Assembly (NCBI GenBank): GCA_032207245.1
Contig: CM063498.1
Span: 95,679,870 to 95,743,869 of the forward strand
DNA: 64,000 nucleotides
Reading direction: 5' to 3'
DNA from: Pardosa pseudoannulata
Lineage: Eukaryota; Arthropoda; Arachnida; Araneae; Lycosidae
Under the pieces are notes generated by a model, which had not been told where the DNA came from, made no database searches, and saw only the letters and a program-made list of their open reading frames with translations. Position numbers and translations under genes: made by a program. Within the stretch, counting starts at the first letter, position 1. Each line of letters opens with the position of its first letter. This document shows positions 61,509-64,000 of this stretch, piece after piece.

Positions 61509-62904
61509 GAGTGTTATTTAAGCAAAAATGTGTTAAATTTTTCAATTTTAAAATCTCGTATTGAAAAAAAGCATACTAATTATATTTTTATTGACTGTGG
61601 ATAAATCATTGTTTTATGATCTACAACGTTTCTATTTTATATTTATAGCCTTTTAAAAATAGCTAGAATCCTCTTCTGTGTTTCAATACTAGAATACTAA
61701 CTTTCACATTTTGGTAACTTAAAATTGACCTTTAAAAATATTTAAGTTTTTCATGGTAATATTTTAATAACAAATCAGAGCAAATCTCGAAACTTTCATG
61801 TTTGCAATTATTAAATCTCAGTAAATGTGAAAAAATGCTTACATACATCTGGAATGCAAAAAAGGAAACAATCTCCCCTTCGTACAGCTAATGTCACATA
61901 CAAGTTGATGTGTGTCCCTCCAGATGAAAGATCGTCCCGGCAGCGACGTGGGAACGTCAGAAAAGAATGAAGCATTCGAACGAATTATTTGTTGCCGTTC
62001 GTTACATAATTAAAGGTCATTAAGTTACCCACACGACTCCGTGCGCCGTTGTTTATTTCCTAGTTAAGCGTAAATTATTTTTGTAATTAGTCTGAAAATA
62101 CTGTCATTAATAGCTGCAGACGACATCGGTAAAAATGTTTAAAACGATAATTAGCATAGTAAGAAACAAAAATCTCATTAACATGCTGTGTGTATTTCGG
62201 AAGTTTATTTAGAAGACGCCTGTATTCGGAGTCATGGAATAAGTTTGTTTTTTAAGATTATATATTTTTTAAATTTGTTTTAAAATGCGCAGACTGAATA
62301 TAACAAATCATCGAAGTAGTCGCTGGAAAGGCTAGATATTTATTAGTTGAAATTAAACAGAACTTGTTTCTCTATTCGAAAATATTAAGAGGCGGGAAAC
62401 TTTATATTTGTTTCAGCGAACCAGGATTTCAATAGACATTCCAGCTATTTCGGTTAAAAAAAAACTGACCGTACACTGTCCTTTTTTTAAAAATCGCCAT
62501 AGCATCGAGTTGTTAGAGTAAAATCAAAAATTAATTTAGAGGCGATACAGGGGTAAATACAACAGCCTGACTAAGTCCAGGGGACAGTCCAATTTTTGTA
62601 CTCTTCCCTTTTTCCAATTTAAAACGATAATCTAATATAATTACTTTCCTATAAAAATTACAACATTAAATTAGGACTCAGATTTAAAATATTTTGTTTT
62701 TATTTTCAAATATAAAACTTTTAAACTACAATTTAAATAACTACAGAAAAATAAACTTATTGATTTAATGGAAAAATATATAATATCAACATATCTATCA
62801 CTCTTCCCTTAAAATGTTTATATGAGTTTCCGAAAAAAAAATGAAGTAGAAATGTAAAAAAACCTGAATATATACATAAAATTCCTCAAACTTCAATCCA
62901 ATAT
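61509..62904. other. Non-coding DNA, possibly with conserved sites
   Basis: No gene. About 61960-62170 is less AT-rich in part and clusters TAATTA/TAATTAG/CATTAAG motifs with CGTAAATTA. It may be regulatory, but nothing is decisive. Confidence 0.4.
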
Positions 62905-63029
62905 TGGTATCTCAAAATCCCAACATTGGTATGGATATTAGTGTGTTTTGCATCGGTTTTAAGCAATTTAAGGAGGTCCATGTCTTTATTAACCCCTGTG
63001 TAACAAAAAGACCGTAATTCTCCAAACCA
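62905..63029 (+). mobile_element. SINE1, degraded plus-strand copy
   Basis: Blocks in plus order are AAAATCCCAACATTGGTATGG, CATCGGTTTTAAGCAATTTAA, GGAGGTCCATGTC, TTAACCCCTGTGTAACAAAA and AGACCGTAATTCTCCAAACC. The tRNA-like head is missing or unreadable. A 64-codon minus frame over it is accidental. Confidence 0.8.
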
Positions 63030-64000
63030 TAGATTATATCTGACTTAATGTTGCGACTTTTGCTTGAAAAACGAGAATACAGTACAATATTTCTTATTAC
63101 GTACAAAAGAATTTAGTCACCTTTACAATGACATTCAATTACAAAGTGTTAAAACAAATTGCTATCTTCCATATGCTGTAACTTAACTATATTGATGTCA
63201 AAGTTAATTATTCACTTCAAACATCCGCAAACAATTTGGAGCAAAACTGAACATAAAATGCCAAAACCGAAAGAGAAGGAAACTAAATTAACGCTCTCTG
63301 CCTTCCCTTTTCTTCAGCGGTGTCGCCGTTTAACAAACTCCAGTCATCAGCGGAAACTTAATATCGGTTTTTCATTGATCTCCGCTCCGCGCAAATACTT
63401 TTTAAGAGAGGCGGGAGAAACGTCTCATCGGTGATTGTATCTAATCCGATAAAAATGACAGCAAATCCAAAATTATCGCCGCCAAGACGGAACAGTGATC
63501 ACCTCTTTCATCATTTTCATGTCAACAGTTTTGTTACATTTAAATGGAAAAGAATTCGGTTTTCTAAGCAGCGCTGGAACTCAGGTTATGTGGTGGAAGA
63601 GATTACAAGTTTGCCTTCTGTCTTTTCTTTCTTCTTAAGATCGCAGCCAGAGAGGTTTTTGACAACTTAATAGCGTTTGCAACTCTCTCCAACTTCGGTA
63701 AAATGAGATAATAATTAAGAGAAGAAACTCTCTAATGTGTTAATGTGTGGAAGAAGAAACTTAATACTTCACGTTTCAATTTCCCCCCGCGTCTATATTC
63801 TCAGCGCAATTATGACTCTAATCAAGGTCAGAAACGGGACTCGCGATGTCACGCGTCGAATACTGTCTGATGATTATCTACGTAATGTTAAATCTGAATA
63901 TGCCTGTAATTTAATCAGAAGGAAAAAAAAGAAAGGGGTTGATCGTGTTAGTTTCAAGTTCGTACGAGGACGGTACATATAACGGAATATCATCGGACAC
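63030..64000. other. Non-coding DNA, less AT-rich toward the end
   Basis: No gene is supported. 63240-63660 and 63760-63990 are noticeably less AT-rich, with frames of 79-91 codons on the plus strand that lack family motifs. A nearby exon or regulatory region beyond the window is possible. Confidence 0.4.

Overview
This window looks like an AT-rich stretch of a eukaryotic, most likely arthropod, genome. Long AT-rich non-coding DNA, two tRNA-derived SINE families, a mariner, BEL/Pao, hAT and piggyBac-like pieces and (TA)n/(CATA)n microsatellites point that way. A chelicerate such as a spider is possible, but that is a guess from style and no host gene supports it. I found no intact host gene, rRNA, true tRNA gene or bacterial feature. 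Apart from the tandem-repeat ORFs, the open frames are about 110 codons or shorter. Those with a recognisable match are transposase or retroelement fragments.

Layout. 1-6258: AT-rich DNA, a worn SINE1, a long SINE2 and a full-length but dead mariner (4980-6256). 8674-9696: a TTAA-flanked MITE (family P) carrying a nested hAT remnant. 10674-15051: a SINE1 with a 15-bp target duplication, a SINE2, a pogo-like element and a second family-P MITE. 15988-17748: a duplicated unit, one copy of which carries a 14/17-bp minisatellite. 19513-23226: repeat R1, a piggyBac-derived MITE that still encodes a cysteine-rich transposase tail, and the 3' end of a BEL/Pao element with its LTR. 25634-26070: three tandem units of about 160 bp. 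29873-37213: SINE1, a second piggyBac MITE, a hAT element rich in GGGTTTT, (TA)53, another TTAA element and a third family-P MITE. 37218-44630 is nearly featureless. 44930-58243: further inverted-repeat elements, R1 with a clean SINE1 insertion, a hAT with readable transposase tail, an LTR-like block, and a MITE holding both a SINE1 and a (CATA)n array. 61004-61504: a fourth family-P MITE.

How it fits together. The window is a layered record of transposition: MITEs hit by hATs and SINEs, SINEs in older repeats, and microsatellites growing inside MITEs. The most interesting pattern is that four sequence-unrelated TTAA-type element ends share one architecture. Each has two copies of a dyad-symmetric motif 43-45 bp apart, beginning 11-17 bp inside the TTAA. 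This resembles the palindromic internal repeats of piggyBac that the C-terminal cysteine-rich domain binds. One of these families still carries a broken copy of that domain.
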